From Echeneis naucrates (taxonomy: Eukaryota > Chordata > Actinopteri > Carangiformes > Echeneidae): DNA of 64,000 bases. A model generated the notes under the pieces. The model was not told where the DNA came from, did no database searches, and saw only the letters and a list, made by a program, of their open reading frames with translations. Location of the stretch: assembly GCF_900963305.1 (NCBI RefSeq), contig NC_042528.1, positions 15,204,043-15,268,042 of the forward strand. Reading direction: 5' to 3'. How positions within the stretch are numbered: position 1 is the first letter of the stretch; the number at the start of each line of letters is the position of its first letter. Positions 30,937 to 40,751 of this stretch are shown here, piece by piece. The position numbers were made by a program, and so were the translations under genes.

Positions 30937-33300
30937 CAGGAAATGCCTTTGATCTCCAGTGACGTCACACAGTCTCGCTGTGGAGTAGTGCATCAGTGAA
31001 ACATTCATTCATATGCGAGGACATCACGAATATTGTTGGAATAGAAAATCGTATTTTTTCTGTGTGTGCTCCTGAGAAAGAGGCTCAAATCCAAACCCAG
31101 GAGGCAGAAGTTGAGTGAGTCAGTGAGGAAGAAGCTGCTCGTTCTCCTTCAACAGTTTGATCTGAGGAAAAGTCACTTCCTCTTTTCAGGAATCAACTTC
31201 TACCATCTGTCCACTAGATGGAGCTAACTGAGCATCAACTGAGAACTGAGTCCTTCATCATCTGGAAACAGACAGCATTGTTTTCTTCAGCTGGAGCTCT
31301 TTGTTCAAATCTACATTGAGATTCAGAGCCAAATGTTTTTCCTTTCCTGGATTTACTTCATCATTTCAGTCACTCTGTGGATTCAGCTGACAAATGCAAA
31401 ATACAACCAGCATTTAAACGATGACGTGTTGAAACAAAACTTTATTGATTCAGTCTGGTCAGCAGAATATAACCTGATGAAATCAGCTGCAACATTAAAC
31501 TGATGTTTCTACATGAATGCATCACTGATTCTAAAACCATAAACTGAACATCAACACTCTGTACACTCAGCGTTACACACATGAAGACAACATCATGTGT
31601 TTAAGGGGATGTTGAGCTGAACAGGACTTGTATTGAACACACAGAGGGAGTGCACCGTTCCTGGAGATACTGCAATACCAGGTCGATGCGTGGAGTGGAC
31701 GGAGCAAGCCCCTATTCCATCTCCCTGTTCCAAAAATCTATTTAATATATGGTGCCCGGGTAGGGGACGTATCAGATATTAAACTGATAAGAACAGATAC
31801 TACACTTGATCTTAGCCAAAAGGCCGAGAAGCGATACCGCTCAGCTGTCGGAGGTAACGGAGTGTTTCTCCGCACCGACCCGCTCAGTGAGGGGTCAGAG
31901 TCGGCTTCAGTAACAACATCACTCCGAGAGAGAGACACAAACAGAAGACATGAAGAAACGAAGGAGGGATCAGAAAACAACCACAGACATGTTATTTTCA
32001 CAAAGTTACGTTGTAGAGCAAAGAAAACGTCTCTTCTTGGTCACCTGTAAAACTTCATATCTATGTCAGTTTACCAGCTGAATATTATTGTGAAAAAATC
32101 AGTTTGTCCTCTCATGTGATTGGCCTCATGGTGTGTCCATCAAAATAACCCCCCTGTCTGCACGGATTCTCTGAAGATTCGGCTCTCCTCGACTGGACTC
32201 GGCTTTTTTCGACCGAAAGAGAGAATAATAAAATGAAAGAGTATCTTTGTCATTAACAGTATAAAACCACAAATGACTGAACACACAGATATTTAAAATA
32301 GCATTCAAAGTCATTTTAACCAGCATTACTGCCATCATTTTAACTTAACATAAAGTCCGTTATGTCCGTTTAATGCTAACATACAATAGAAAACGCCATA
32401 GACCGGCTAACGGGATTAGCATCAGTACCGCGATCATTTTAAAGCGTCAGTGAAGTTATTTCATCTCAAACATGGCAGTAATACTTCGGGGAGAGCCGAT
32501 ACCAAAGTAACATGGGACAAATATAACACTCCTAATCGGATAAATGTAGACGCATCAAATGACGTCACACTTCCACGAAGTTATTGCCGGAAAATTGTTT
32601 TTGAGACCGAAAAGTAAATTTGTCTGAGCTGTGAACCTTTAGATTTAAACATTGTGATTATCATTTCCTGTGTCGTATCTGTAATTATATAATAGGTGAT
32701 TTTGTTTTCTAACACATCCTGAAGTTTCAAATGAAGTTTTGCGGTTTCGGAGAAAATCTGGCGTAAATGTTGGTCCCTGTCTGGACTACAGTAATGCAGC
32801 CGCACTCTGCGAGTTAACAGCTTATCAGAACACAACAATTCTGTATTGTTATGACAGACAAAAGTCTCAAGAGAACAACACAGAGAGGGCTGGTTCCGAA
32901 CACTAACCCTGGTTTATGTGCAATTCGTTGAAAATTTGTAATCATGTAAAAACAAGATGATTCATATTGACGCTGATACTTTTGACATTTTTGAAGCAAA
33001 TAAAATAATTTAAGTGCATTTTATATTTGAAATTGTGAATTGTGAAAAACTGTAATTGTAAAAAAAAAAAAAAAGATGACAAAAATGTAAACAATTCCAG
33101 TTCACAATTTGATTGTGTTACTTTCCGGGCGGAAAGACACACTTTATTGATGGCGGCACGAAAAGCATTCAACAGCATCACTGAGTCACAAGCAGCACAG
33201 TGAAAGTTGTACACATTAATGGAGAAAGTGACATTCTGCATGTTTTTCTGATAATCAATGCTGATGAAGTTAAACTCGTATCTCATGATGAGACATCCAG
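30937..33300. repeat. inverted copy of the U2 unit (partner about 7740-10070)
   Basis: About 2.36 kb matching the plus-strand U2 unit as reverse complement: downstream flank, U2, PSE region and about 1.4 kb of upstream sequence. Similarity is highest around U2 and weakens with small indels toward 33300. Confidence 0.88.
31643..31831 (-). ncRNA. RNU2: U2 spliceosomal snRNA, second copy
   Basis: The same 189-base gene on the minus strand, with intact GTGTAGTATCTG branch-point region and GATTTTTGG Sm site. In stem-loop IIb the 3' arm reads GGGCAC where GGGGAC is needed to pair with GTCCCC, giving one mismatch, and one nearby base differs. It could be a variant U2 or an early pseudogene. Confidence 0.93.
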
Positions 33301-33311
33301 TGTGTTAGAGT

Positions 33312-33353
33312 AGCAGAGGATGGTTTCGATCCATCGACCTCTGGGTTATGGGC
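33312..33353 (-). pseudogene. initiator tRNA-Met 3' half at the far U2-unit edge
   Basis: The minus strand holds the anticodon (cat in GGCCCATAACCC), the 3' anticodon stem, the T-arm and the acceptor end of the initiator. It stops inside the anticodon 5' stem and continues into unrelated 'acccacaggcc' sequence. Confidence 0.7.
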
Positions 33354-33373
33354 CTGTGGGTTATATATAATTA

Positions 33374-33918
33374 AAAGAAAAGAAAAATCTTCTTTAATAC
33401 GTTTGTCCTTTTCTGTTTGATCCCCAACAGTGCTCATCAGTTTAATATATCGAAAACCTAAAGTAGGATTTGATTCCATAACAGCAGGACAAAGTGTGTC
33501 ATGAATCTTCTGGATTCTACAGACTGAGTTCATGTTCTGATAGATTTATTTTACAGCTGTAGTAACAATAAATCTCCAGCAGGTGGAAGTATTGCTGCTC
33601 AGATGTCATGTACACTGTGGGACACACAATACTCACAGAGGACTTTATTGTGCTGCAGTGAGATGTATAAAAAGCTCCAGTTCTACAGTCAGAAGATGTC
33701 CAGTCTGAAGGTGGATGAGTTCTGACTGCAGAAGAAAGTTTCAGAGCGTCTTCCAATGGCTGATTATTGATCTGTGATCAGGTTATGAGCTATAAACACT
33801 GATCATCTTCAGGTTGGTACAACAATCAATCAAATATGCTGCTTTCTGGGTCTTAACATTAATAATGAGAACAAGTGTTGACAAAAAATGCTGTCTGTGA
33901 CATTCACATTAGAATTCC
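33374..33918. repeat. block R, copy 1 (partner 47288-47842)
   Basis: About 545 bases repeated in the same orientation at 47288-47842 with few changes, including the segment 'gtagtaacaataaatctcc'. It borders the upstream end of the U2 unit in both places. No gene is seen in it. Confidence 0.85.
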
Positions 33919-34410
33919 AAACAATATGTAAACTCCATGTCTGAATAGAGGTGGATGTGTGAACGTGTGTTAAAATCAGAGAGAATTTACACTCATTCAA
34001 CTCAAATCCAGGAACATCCCAAACATGACTATTAGTCCTGTCTGAGAGTTTCCTCCACTGACAGCAAACATACTGTATATCCATACTGATCACTGTGATC
34101 AGGTTTGAATCATCTCTGTGAGAATCCCACATGAAGCTGTCAGTCCTGCTGGATACACACACATCCCACTGAACACATTTTACCTCACTATCATATGAAG
34201 AAATATCACAAACCAGATGAACTTCTCAATGTGATGATCAGAGAGCCTTTAGATTTCATCATCATATGATAGAAACATCCAAACAGCTCCATCTGCCTGT
34301 TCTGCTCTGTTTTATGATTGTGTCCCAAACTGCACACACACTGAATTACACAATAAAGCTCTAACGGAGATGATCAGAATCGACCCTCAGTCACGTTCAT
34401 GTTTCCATTT
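33919..34410. other. spacer, no gene seen
   Basis: Unique in this window, non-coding by eye. Ends at a partial tRNA-Ala. Confidence 0.5.
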
Positions 34411-34451
34411 CAACATGCAAAGCATGTGCTCTACCACTGAGCTACATCCCC
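34411..34451 (-). pseudogene. tRNA-Ala (TGC) 5' half
   Basis: The minus strand reads ggggatgtagctcagtggta through TTTGCATG, then loses the T-arm and acceptor. Confidence 0.65.
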
Positions 34452-34618
34452 TGCATGGTATGCTGGATTTGATGGCTCTGAAACAGTTTCTACACAAGCT
34501 GCATGAATGTGACAGCTGCAGCACGTTGAATAGACATGGTGAGCAGAGTCCTCATTGGAAACTTAAGTTTGTTACATCTAACTCAGCTATGTTAGACAGA
34601 CAAACTGTTGCAACTAAT

Positions 34619-34690
34619 GACTCGTTGGTCTAGGGGTATGATTCTAGCTTTGGGTGCGTGAGGTCCCCGGTTCAAATCCTGCACAAGCAC
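34619..34690 (+). pseudogene. tRNA-Pro (TGG) pseudogene
   Basis: 72 bases with TGG in GCTTTGGGTG. The acceptor GACTCGT against ACAAGCA and the T-stem have several mismatches, and the anticodon stem is weakened (TTCTAGC with GCGTGAG). Confidence 0.65.
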
Positions 34691-35188
34691 TTAATGTTAT
34701 GTTGCCAATATCAGTGCCTGACCATCATGACTCACCAAAGTTGGTCTTCTGTTAAAAAAGTGCAATCACCAAATTTCCATCTGCTCAACACAGCAACAAA
34801 CACTAAACTGCTGTTTCTCTAGTCTGGAGACTGCAAGCAAAAGCTATAATGCAGGAAGTGATGGCAGCACCATGATTGCCTTTTGAGCTTCATTAACAGT
34901 GAGCACTCTATGGTGGAGTTCATGAGAAAAAATGGGAGGAGTCTGTGATCTCTGTGATGTCACTAAAACCTTTGTGACATCACAGAATGAGCATCTCCTT
35001 TGCTTACAAGCCCAGCTGTTGCCTTGCAGTCGTCAGGAGAGCTAACCCTTATGATATGGAGCTGTGTGAGGTTGGCTGGTTGTGTTATTTATAGTATAGT
35101 ATAAATTGGTGTTTTAGCTGTCGCAGGAGCTCAGAAGCTGTCTGGTTAGCTAAAGCTGCTAAAACTGCTAAAGCTACCACAGCATGCA

Positions 35189-35260
35189 GGGGATGTAGCT
35201 CAGTGGTAGAGCGCATGCTTTGCATGTATGAGGCCCCGGGTTCAATCCCCGGCATCTCCA
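35189..35260 (+). tRNA. tRNA-Ala (TGC)
   Basis: 72 bases, GGGGATG paired with CATCTCC, TGC in CTTTGCATG, T-stem CCGGG/CCCGG perfect. Matches the vertebrate Ala(TGC) consensus throughout. Confidence 0.94.
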
Positions 35261-35881
35261 GCATTAATATTGCAGCATCACAAGCTTCAGTGGAGCAGTA
35301 TTTGAGGGATCAGAGTGTTGGAGAGCAGAACTCTTTCCTGTGCTTCAGATACACTGTTTGTTTCTGAGCTGATTGTTAATGTTCAATAATCTTCTCAGCT
35401 GTTCTGAATGGTGACAGTGAGGCAGCCTTTGTGTTTACATCTGAATCACGTGATTTTGGAAATTCTTCAAAGCAGCTTCAAAGGAAAGACTTTCATTCTG
35501 TGAGTACTGTGACGTCATCAGGTGACATCATCAGGTGATGTATCAAAGGCAGCAGCTCTTCAGACTCACATCACAATTAGTTTTGTGTCTTATTAGGCTC
35601 CATTTGGTGGAAGTTGTGAATCGCAGGATTCAGGGGGAATACATCCATACATACATCTTCACTGAAATAATGACACCTGTGAGACAGCTCAAAGCTGTGT
35701 CCAAAGGTTTGGAGGAGTGAATGGCAGAAAGATGTCTTTGAAGCCATTTGGACACACAACCAGTCAGCGTGCAGCATTCAACCTCACAATATTTCATGTG
35801 GTTGTGGTGTGGTTGAAAGACGAGGCAGAATATTGGAAATGTAACTTTGGGTCTAAAAAAAAACAAAACAAAACTGATTAT

Positions 35882-35954
35882 CGCCCAACGTGGGGCTCGA
35901 ACCCACGACCCTGAGATTAAGAGTCTCATGCTCTACCGACTGAGCTAGCCGGGC
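35882..35954 (-). tRNA. tRNA-Lys (CTT)
   Basis: 73 bases, GCCCGGC paired with GTTGGGC, CTT in ACTCTTAAT, B box GGTTCGAGCCC perfect. Downstream on the minus strand is a T-rich run (35856-35872). Identical to 37581-37653. Confidence 0.95.
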
Positions 35955-35964
35955 TGCTAGACAC

Positions 35965-36324
35965 GCAAAACATCCTCTAAAAAAAAATAAAATAAAATAA
36001 AATTAAATTAAAAAAAAAAATGCAAAAAATCATTTCAAAATAAAAGCCATTGTCTACGGTGCTCATGTTCGGTCATAAATCCAGCCAACATAAAGCCAGA
36101 GTGTTCAGGCAACCACAATTACTCAACCACAAAAGCTCAAAAGTTTGCTGAAAAATTAGCCCATCAACGTGAGTACGCAAAGATTTCCTGATTAGATCGC
36201 ACAGAGGCTCAAAATTTGCATGACTTCACATGTGTCTTTCATGAGACGTTTTCCAGCTAAAGGTCATGTCTCATAATGTAAAGGAACATTCAGTGTGTGT
36301 GTGCTCATCTTTCTGCGTTCTCCC
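35965..36324. other. spacer with A-rich stretch, no gene seen
   Basis: An A-rich simple stretch (about 35978-36020) followed by unique sequence, with 'gattagatcgcacagaggctc' in it, which recurs in inverted form near 21500. No gene is seen. Confidence 0.5.
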
Positions 36325-36358
36325 CTCGATGCGTGGGTTTGAATCCCACTTCTGACAG
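36325..36358 (+). pseudogene. tRNA-Leu (CAA) 3' fragment
   Basis: gcgtgggtttgaatcccact then TCTGACA, the T-arm and acceptor end of Leu(CAA). Confidence 0.55.
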
Positions 36359-36559
36359 AAGCTGCTTTTCTTTCACCTCTACTGCTGTAAGGTGTAGTTT
36401 GTATTTTCCATGTGCAAACATTAGGAAACATCTAACAGTAGGAGCAAGGCAACAACAAAACTGGAACTATTTGGACTGAACTGGATTTGAAACCTTCACT
36501 GTTGGACTTTGGATAAGTGGGTGGTGAACATCCAGCATGAATTTAGATAGTCATACAGT

Positions 36560-36641
36560 GGTAGTGTGGCCGAGCGGTCCAAGGCGCTGGATTAAGGCTC
36601 CAGTCTCTTCGGAGGCGTGGGTTCGAATTCCACCACTGCCA
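36560..36641 (+). tRNA. tRNA-Leu (AAG)
   Basis: 82 bases. GGTAGTG pairs with CACTGCC (one wobble), AAG lies in ATTAAGGCT, and the class II variable arm TCTCTTCGGAGGC is intact. The T-stem has one wobble (GTGGG/TCCAC). It lies between the two Ala-Lys tandem units. Confidence 0.92.
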
Positions 36642-36887
36642 GTTTGATTCTTGTCAATGAAAACCAATCCACTAAGTCAGGCACTTTTCATCTGTTCATA
36701 CCAACACCAGCTGGGCTGAAATGAGAAACATCACAGTCAGCCTTTCCAGACCCAGGTAGGTTTGCAGGTCTACCAGCACGGAGAAGTGCTGCGGAGAAGG
36801 GAAATTGGTGTTTTAGCTGTCGCAGGAGCTCAGAAGCTGTCTGGTTAGCTAAAGCTGCTAAAACTGCTAAAGCTACCACACCACACA

Positions 36888-36959
36888 GGGGATGTAGCTC
36901 AGTGGTAGAGTGCATGCTTTGCATGTATGAGGCCCCGGGTTCAATCCCTGGCATCTCCA
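36888..36959 (+). tRNA. tRNA-Ala (TGC), second tandem copy
   Basis: As 35189-35260 with two changes: GAGTGC for GAGCGC and CCTGG for CCCGG in the T-stem (a G-T pair). It probably still folds, but the other copy is cleaner. Confidence 0.85.
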
Positions 36960-37580
36960 GCATTAATATTGCAGCATCACAAGCTTCAGTGGAGCAGTAT
37001 TTGAGGGATCAGAGTGTTGGAGAGCAGAACTCTTTCCTGTGCTTCAGATACACTGTTTGTTTCTGAGCTGATTGTTAATGTTCAATAATCTTCTCAGCTG
37101 TTCTGAATGGTGACAGTGAGGCAGCCTTTGTGTTTACATCTGAATCACGTGATTTTGGAAATTCTTCAAAGCAGCTTCAAAGGAAAGACTTTCATTCTGT
37201 GAGTACTGTGACGTCATCAGGTGACATCATCAGGTGATGTATCAAAGGCAGCAGCTCTTCAGACTCACATCACAATTAGTTTTGTGTCTTATTAGGCTCC
37301 ATTTGGTGGAAGCTGTGAATCGCAGGATTCAGGGGGAATACATCCATACATACATCTTCACTGAAATAATGACACCTGTGAGACAGCTCAAAGCTGTGTC
37401 CAAAGGTTTGGAGGAGTGAATGGCAGAAAGATGTCTTTGAAGCCATTTGGACACACAACCAGTCAGCGTGCAGCATTCAACCTCACAATATTTCATGTGG
37501 TTGTGGTGTGGTTGAAAGACGAGGCAGAATATTGGAAATGTAACTTTGGGTCTAAAAAAAAAAAAAACAAAACTGATTAT

Positions 37581-37653
37581 CGCCCAACGTGGGGCTCGAA
37601 CCCACGACCCTGAGATTAAGAGTCTCATGCTCTACCGACTGAGCTAGCCGGGC
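37581..37653 (-). tRNA. tRNA-Lys (CTT), second tandem copy
   Basis: Identical to 35882-35954 in all positions I compared, with the same downstream T-rich run. Confidence 0.95.
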
Positions 37654-38081
37654 TGCTAGACATGCAAAACATCCTCTAAAAAAAAAATAAAATAAAATAA
37701 AATAAAATTTAAAAAAAAAATGCAAAAAATCATTTCAAAATGATGAAACATTTGGTAGACCTGCAAACCTACCTGGGTCTGGAAAGGCTGACTGTGATGT
37801 TTCTCATTTTCAATCATCTCCATTGTTGATAATGAAGCACGATGTTAGGAGGGACACGTCATGGGCTCCAGTGGAGCGGTAATTGTGCTTTAGATACACT
37901 GTTTGTTTCTGAGCTGATCATTAATAATCAGTCAATGAACAATCAACAATCTTCTCAGCTGTTCTGAATGGTGACAGTGAGGAAGCCTTTGTGTTTACAT
38001 CTGAATCACATGTGATTTTGGAAATTCTTTGAAGAAGCTTCAAAGGAGGAGCTGATTAGTTTTCATTGAAAAGAAACAGAC

Positions 38082-38163
38082 TGGCAGTGGTGGGATTCGA
38101 ACCCACGCCTCCGAAGAGACTGGAGCCTTAATCCAGCGCCTTGGACCGCTCGGCCACACTACC
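38082..38163 (-). tRNA. tRNA-Leu (AAG)
   Basis: 82 bases. GGTAGTG pairs with CACTGCC, AAG lies in ATTAAGGCT, and T-stem GTGGG/CCCAC is perfect. A four-T run follows on the minus strand. It is cleaner than the plus-strand copy at 36560. Confidence 0.95.
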
Positions 38164-38410
38164 CTGTGCACAAAGCTTGAACCCACTACACTGGAAAATG
38201 TCAGGATCTGCATCAGTGAAACATTCATTCATACGCGAGGACATCACGCATACACGTATACCTTAGAAGTTACTTGACGGTCAGCAATGCAAATGATCGA
38301 TATAAGGCCATCGTGAATGATTTCTAAATATCTTTGAAACCTGTTGACGGTGAACTCAGAGATTGTTAAAGGGGCCTTTTCCCAAAGCTTAGCTTGCATG
38401 CTAGCATGTC

Positions 38411-38440
38411 AGAATGTGGGATGGATGCCCACATTCTCCA
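38411..38440 (+). pseudogene. tRNA-Ala (AGC) 3' fragment
   Basis: Only the T-arm and acceptor end of the AGC class remain (gtgggatggatgcccacatt then CTCCA). Confidence 0.55.
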
Positions 38441-38595
38441 CAAGACTTTAGCTCTCATTTCAAAGTAAAGCAGATTTAGATTATTTTGTATGTATCTTTA
38501 GCTCAGATGCAGGCAAAGTGCAGTGTGATGATGAAGTAAACTGTAATCTCACTTTAAGCAACGTAGAACATTGTTTATTATTTGATGACTGCCTG

Positions 38596-38664
38596 AGCAG
38601 AGGATGGTTTCCATCATCCACCTCTGGGTTTTGGGCCCAGCACTCTTCCACTGCTCCACTCTCC
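38596..38664 (-). pseudogene. initiator tRNA-Met pseudogene, duplicate
   Basis: Copy of the relic at 13247-13315, with the same CAA in place of CAT and the same arm damage, so both descend from one already dead gene. Confidence 0.7.
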
Positions 38665-39008
38665 TTACAGGTGATGTTACCAACCTGTGATCTTGATGAT
38701 GATGATTTGTTTACTTTGTGCGTCAAATCTTAAAGAAAAAAAAAATCCATCAATGACGGAGAATTCTCGGTTAATGCAAGCCCTGGTGGATTTGGCCATG
38801 TGGAATTTGTTTGGGCATGTTGTTGTTTTTCACAGATTTGAGTTTAAATGGAGGAGAGTTTAGCTTAAGCAAGTTTTGTAATTTAAAAATGAAGAAGTCT
38901 AAATATATCAACTCCCTTCCTTCTCCTGCACTGTTGTTATGTTCTAATATGTCTCTGACTCCACCTTAAAGTTTACTGTCTGATAAATGTGCCATGCAAC
39001 ATGACAAC

Positions 39009-39080
39009 GGGCTCGTCCGGGATTTGAACCCGGGACCTCTCACACCCGAAGCGAGAATCATACCCCTAGACCAACGAGCC
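39009..39080 (-). tRNA. tRNA-Pro (CGG)
   Basis: 72 bases. GGCTCGT pairs with ACGAGCC, CGG lies in CTTCGGGTG, and T-stem CCGGG/CCCGG is perfect. Fully consensus. It pairs with a broken Glu at 39201, mirror of the 29362/29548 pair. Confidence 0.95.
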
Positions 39081-39200
39081 TTGTACAGCAGGAGATTTAT
39101 GGAATTTAAAATGTTCTGAGGGGGAGAACTTTTCAGTCATCAAAAAAAAAATCTCACACAGAACATTAATCATACACCACAACATTTGGCGCCCGCACAC

Positions 39201-39258
39201 TCCCTGATGGTCTAGTGGCTAGGATTCGGCGCGCTCACCGCCGCGCTCACCGCCGCGA
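39201..39258 (+). pseudogene. tRNA-Glu (CTC) with duplicated anticodon arm, 3' end lost
   Basis: tccctgatggtctagtggct is the 5' half, but the stretch GCGCTCACCGCC occurs twice in tandem and the T-arm and acceptor are missing. Confidence 0.75.
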
Positions 39259-39279
39259 AACTCTAAGTCTCCAAATCTC

Positions 39280-39500
39280 CAGGAGTAAAATGATTCAATC
39301 ACTACCTCAATCTCAATTGACAATCTCTGTATTATATCAGAGGCCCTTTGCCGTACATATACTTATCTTTATTAGCATTAGTATCTGTATACACACGCAC
39401 ATAATCACACACACCACGTTTTCCAGCCCTCATGGTTCTTGGGGAATCCATACATGTGGAAACCCTTCTCGGACTGATTGGAGCATCCAAACGCTGCACT
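39280..39500. repeat. partial THAP-exon repeat, copy 4
   Basis: Matches part of the 21960-22230 arm in the same orientation, with a shrunken CA run (39388-39415). The THAP-like exon on the minus strand lacks its ATG because the repeat is cut at 'gcagcg'. It is joined to a copy of the flank of the Thr gene (39505-39595, compare 24350-24440). Confidence 0.8.
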
Positions 39501-39631
39501 CCTAAATTAAAACAAACCACTTTACCATCAACCTCAGCTGCAGTATACACATTACACTTCGATCACCAGATCCTCTGTATATACATGTACTTCAGAGATG
39601 GGATTCGAGTTTATATGCTCAGCTAGCTATG

Positions 39632-39703
39632 AGCAGAGTGGCACAGCGGAAGCGTGCTGGGCCCATAACCCAGAGGTCGATGGATCGAAACCATCCTTTG
39701 CTA
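39632..39703 (+). tRNA. initiator tRNA-Met (CAT)
   Basis: 72 bases, AGCAGAG paired with CTTTGCT (one G-T), three G-C pairs next to the CAT loop, and the initiator T-loop ATCGAAA intact. The best initiator copy here. Confidence 0.9.
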
Positions 39704-39972
39704 ATGGCTTTTTAGCAACAGCTAGCTGTTAACTATCCAAAGTTTGTCGTATTTGAAGATGACATCATTACAATAGTAATGCCATACTGAAGCTGCACTA
39801 GCTGAAGAGGGAAGATCTTCAGTACAGTATTAACCTTGCTTGTTTTAACTCCCAGCAGTTTTCCTTAGCAGTGGAAGCAGATTTCAACTGTTGTTTCAGT
39901 GCCGAGTACCCAGTCTGCCTCCTTCGATCTATTCACTTTTTTTTTCCAAAGCTTAGCTTGCATGCCAGCCCA

Positions 39973-40030
39973 GGGGAATTAGCTCAAATGGTAGAGCACT
40001 CGTTTAGCATGTGAGAGGTTGTGGGGCTCA
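39973..40030 (+). pseudogene. tRNA-Ala (AGC) lacking its 3' part
   Basis: Starts as the AGC class, has TTTAGC in the anticodon loop, and diverges after the T-stem 5' strand. Confidence 0.65.
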
Positions 40031-40262
40031 TCTGCATAGCAGTGAAAATTAGTTCCAGTTTTGCTTGCAGTTGTTGCTTCTGTCGGCAGAACTCAAAGGT
40101 ATCTGGCATGACTATGTTTGTGTTTTGAGCTTCATTAACAGTGTGTACTCTGTGGTGGAGGTCATGCGAAAAAGTGGGAGGAGTCTTTTATGTCATGGTG
40201 GCATGAGAGAATGTTTTTTTTTTTCAACAAGATACCAACTTTCTTCCAAAAGCTCAATCAGC

Positions 40263-40356
40263 TGCTCCAGGTGAGGCTTGAACTCACAACCTCGGCATCA
40301 CTCCGCAGGTTACTGTCATATAAGTACCGCGCGCTAACCGATTGCGCCACTGGAGC
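40263..40356 (-). tRNA. tRNA-Ile (TAT) with intron
   Basis: 94 bases. GCTCCAG pairs with CTGGAGC, TAT lies in ACTTATATG, followed by an intron of about 20 bases, as in vertebrate Ile(TAT) genes. T-stem GTGAG/CTCAC is perfect, T-loop TTCAAGC. A TTTT run follows. Its 3' half reappears in the chimera at 14763. Confidence 0.9.
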
Positions 40357-40402
40357 CTGTGACGTGTCTTTCCTGACACGTTCTGTGAAACAAACTCTTC
40401 CA

Positions 40403-40450
40403 CCCGAAATGGCTGAGTTGGGAGAATGTTGGACTGAAAATCTAAAAGTC
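40403..40450 (+). pseudogene. tRNA-Phe relic
   Basis: cccgaaatggctgagttggg and GACTGAAAATC keep the Phe outline with GAA, but the 3' half is lost. Confidence 0.55.
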
Positions 40451-40679
40451 GCTGTAAACAGCCCTTGTTACGTGAACGGGAACAGAGCCTGCTGAGGAAA
40501 GCCTGGGTCGACAAACCAAGTTGATAACCACCATCGTGATACTTGTTATCTCTGGTTGGAGCTTTCGACTTTGTCGAGCCAGCTCACCCAAACAAAGCCC
40601 GGCTCTGTTGAGCTTCCTTCGTAAGATACTCCTCTGCTCTCATCGTAAAAATTGCCTAAGTTTTAGACAAGATAAGTTC

Positions 40680-40751
40680 TGGAGATGCCGGGGATTGAAC
40701 CCGGGGCCTCACACATGCAAAGCATGCGCTCTCCCACTGAGCTACATCCCC
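40680..40751 (-). tRNA. tRNA-Ala (TGC)
   Basis: 72 bases, GGGGATG with CATCTCC, TGC present, T-stem CCGGG/CCCGG perfect. Differences from 35189 are GGGAGAGC in the D-loop and TGTG for TATG in the anticodon 3' stem. Confidence 0.82.

Larger units (their letters stand above)
35103..36040. repeat. tandem duplication unit A (Ala-Lys), copy 1
   Basis: About 938 bases that recur in the same orientation 1699 bases downstream (36802-37740), carrying tRNA-Ala(TGC) and tRNA-Lys(CTT). Differences are a few substitutions and poly-A length. The left edge is 'aaattggtgttttagctg', the right edge is after 'aaaatcatttcaaaa'. Confidence 0.92.
36802..37740. repeat. tandem duplication unit A (Ala-Lys), copy 2
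   Basis: Second copy of 35103-36040, same orientation, offset 1699 bases (1700 after a poly-A length change). Nearly identical, so the duplication is young. Confidence 0.92.

Noticed and set aside
31738-32050. Open frames across the U2 gene and promoter on both strands
   Set aside because: They overlay the snRNA and its PSE, and appear in both U2 copies only because the RNA gene is conserved.
10126-40751. CRISPR array or tRNA-derived SINE family
   Set aside because: Repeats are not regularly spaced, spacers are not uniform, and tRNA fragments lack common tails or target duplications. The organism is a vertebrate.
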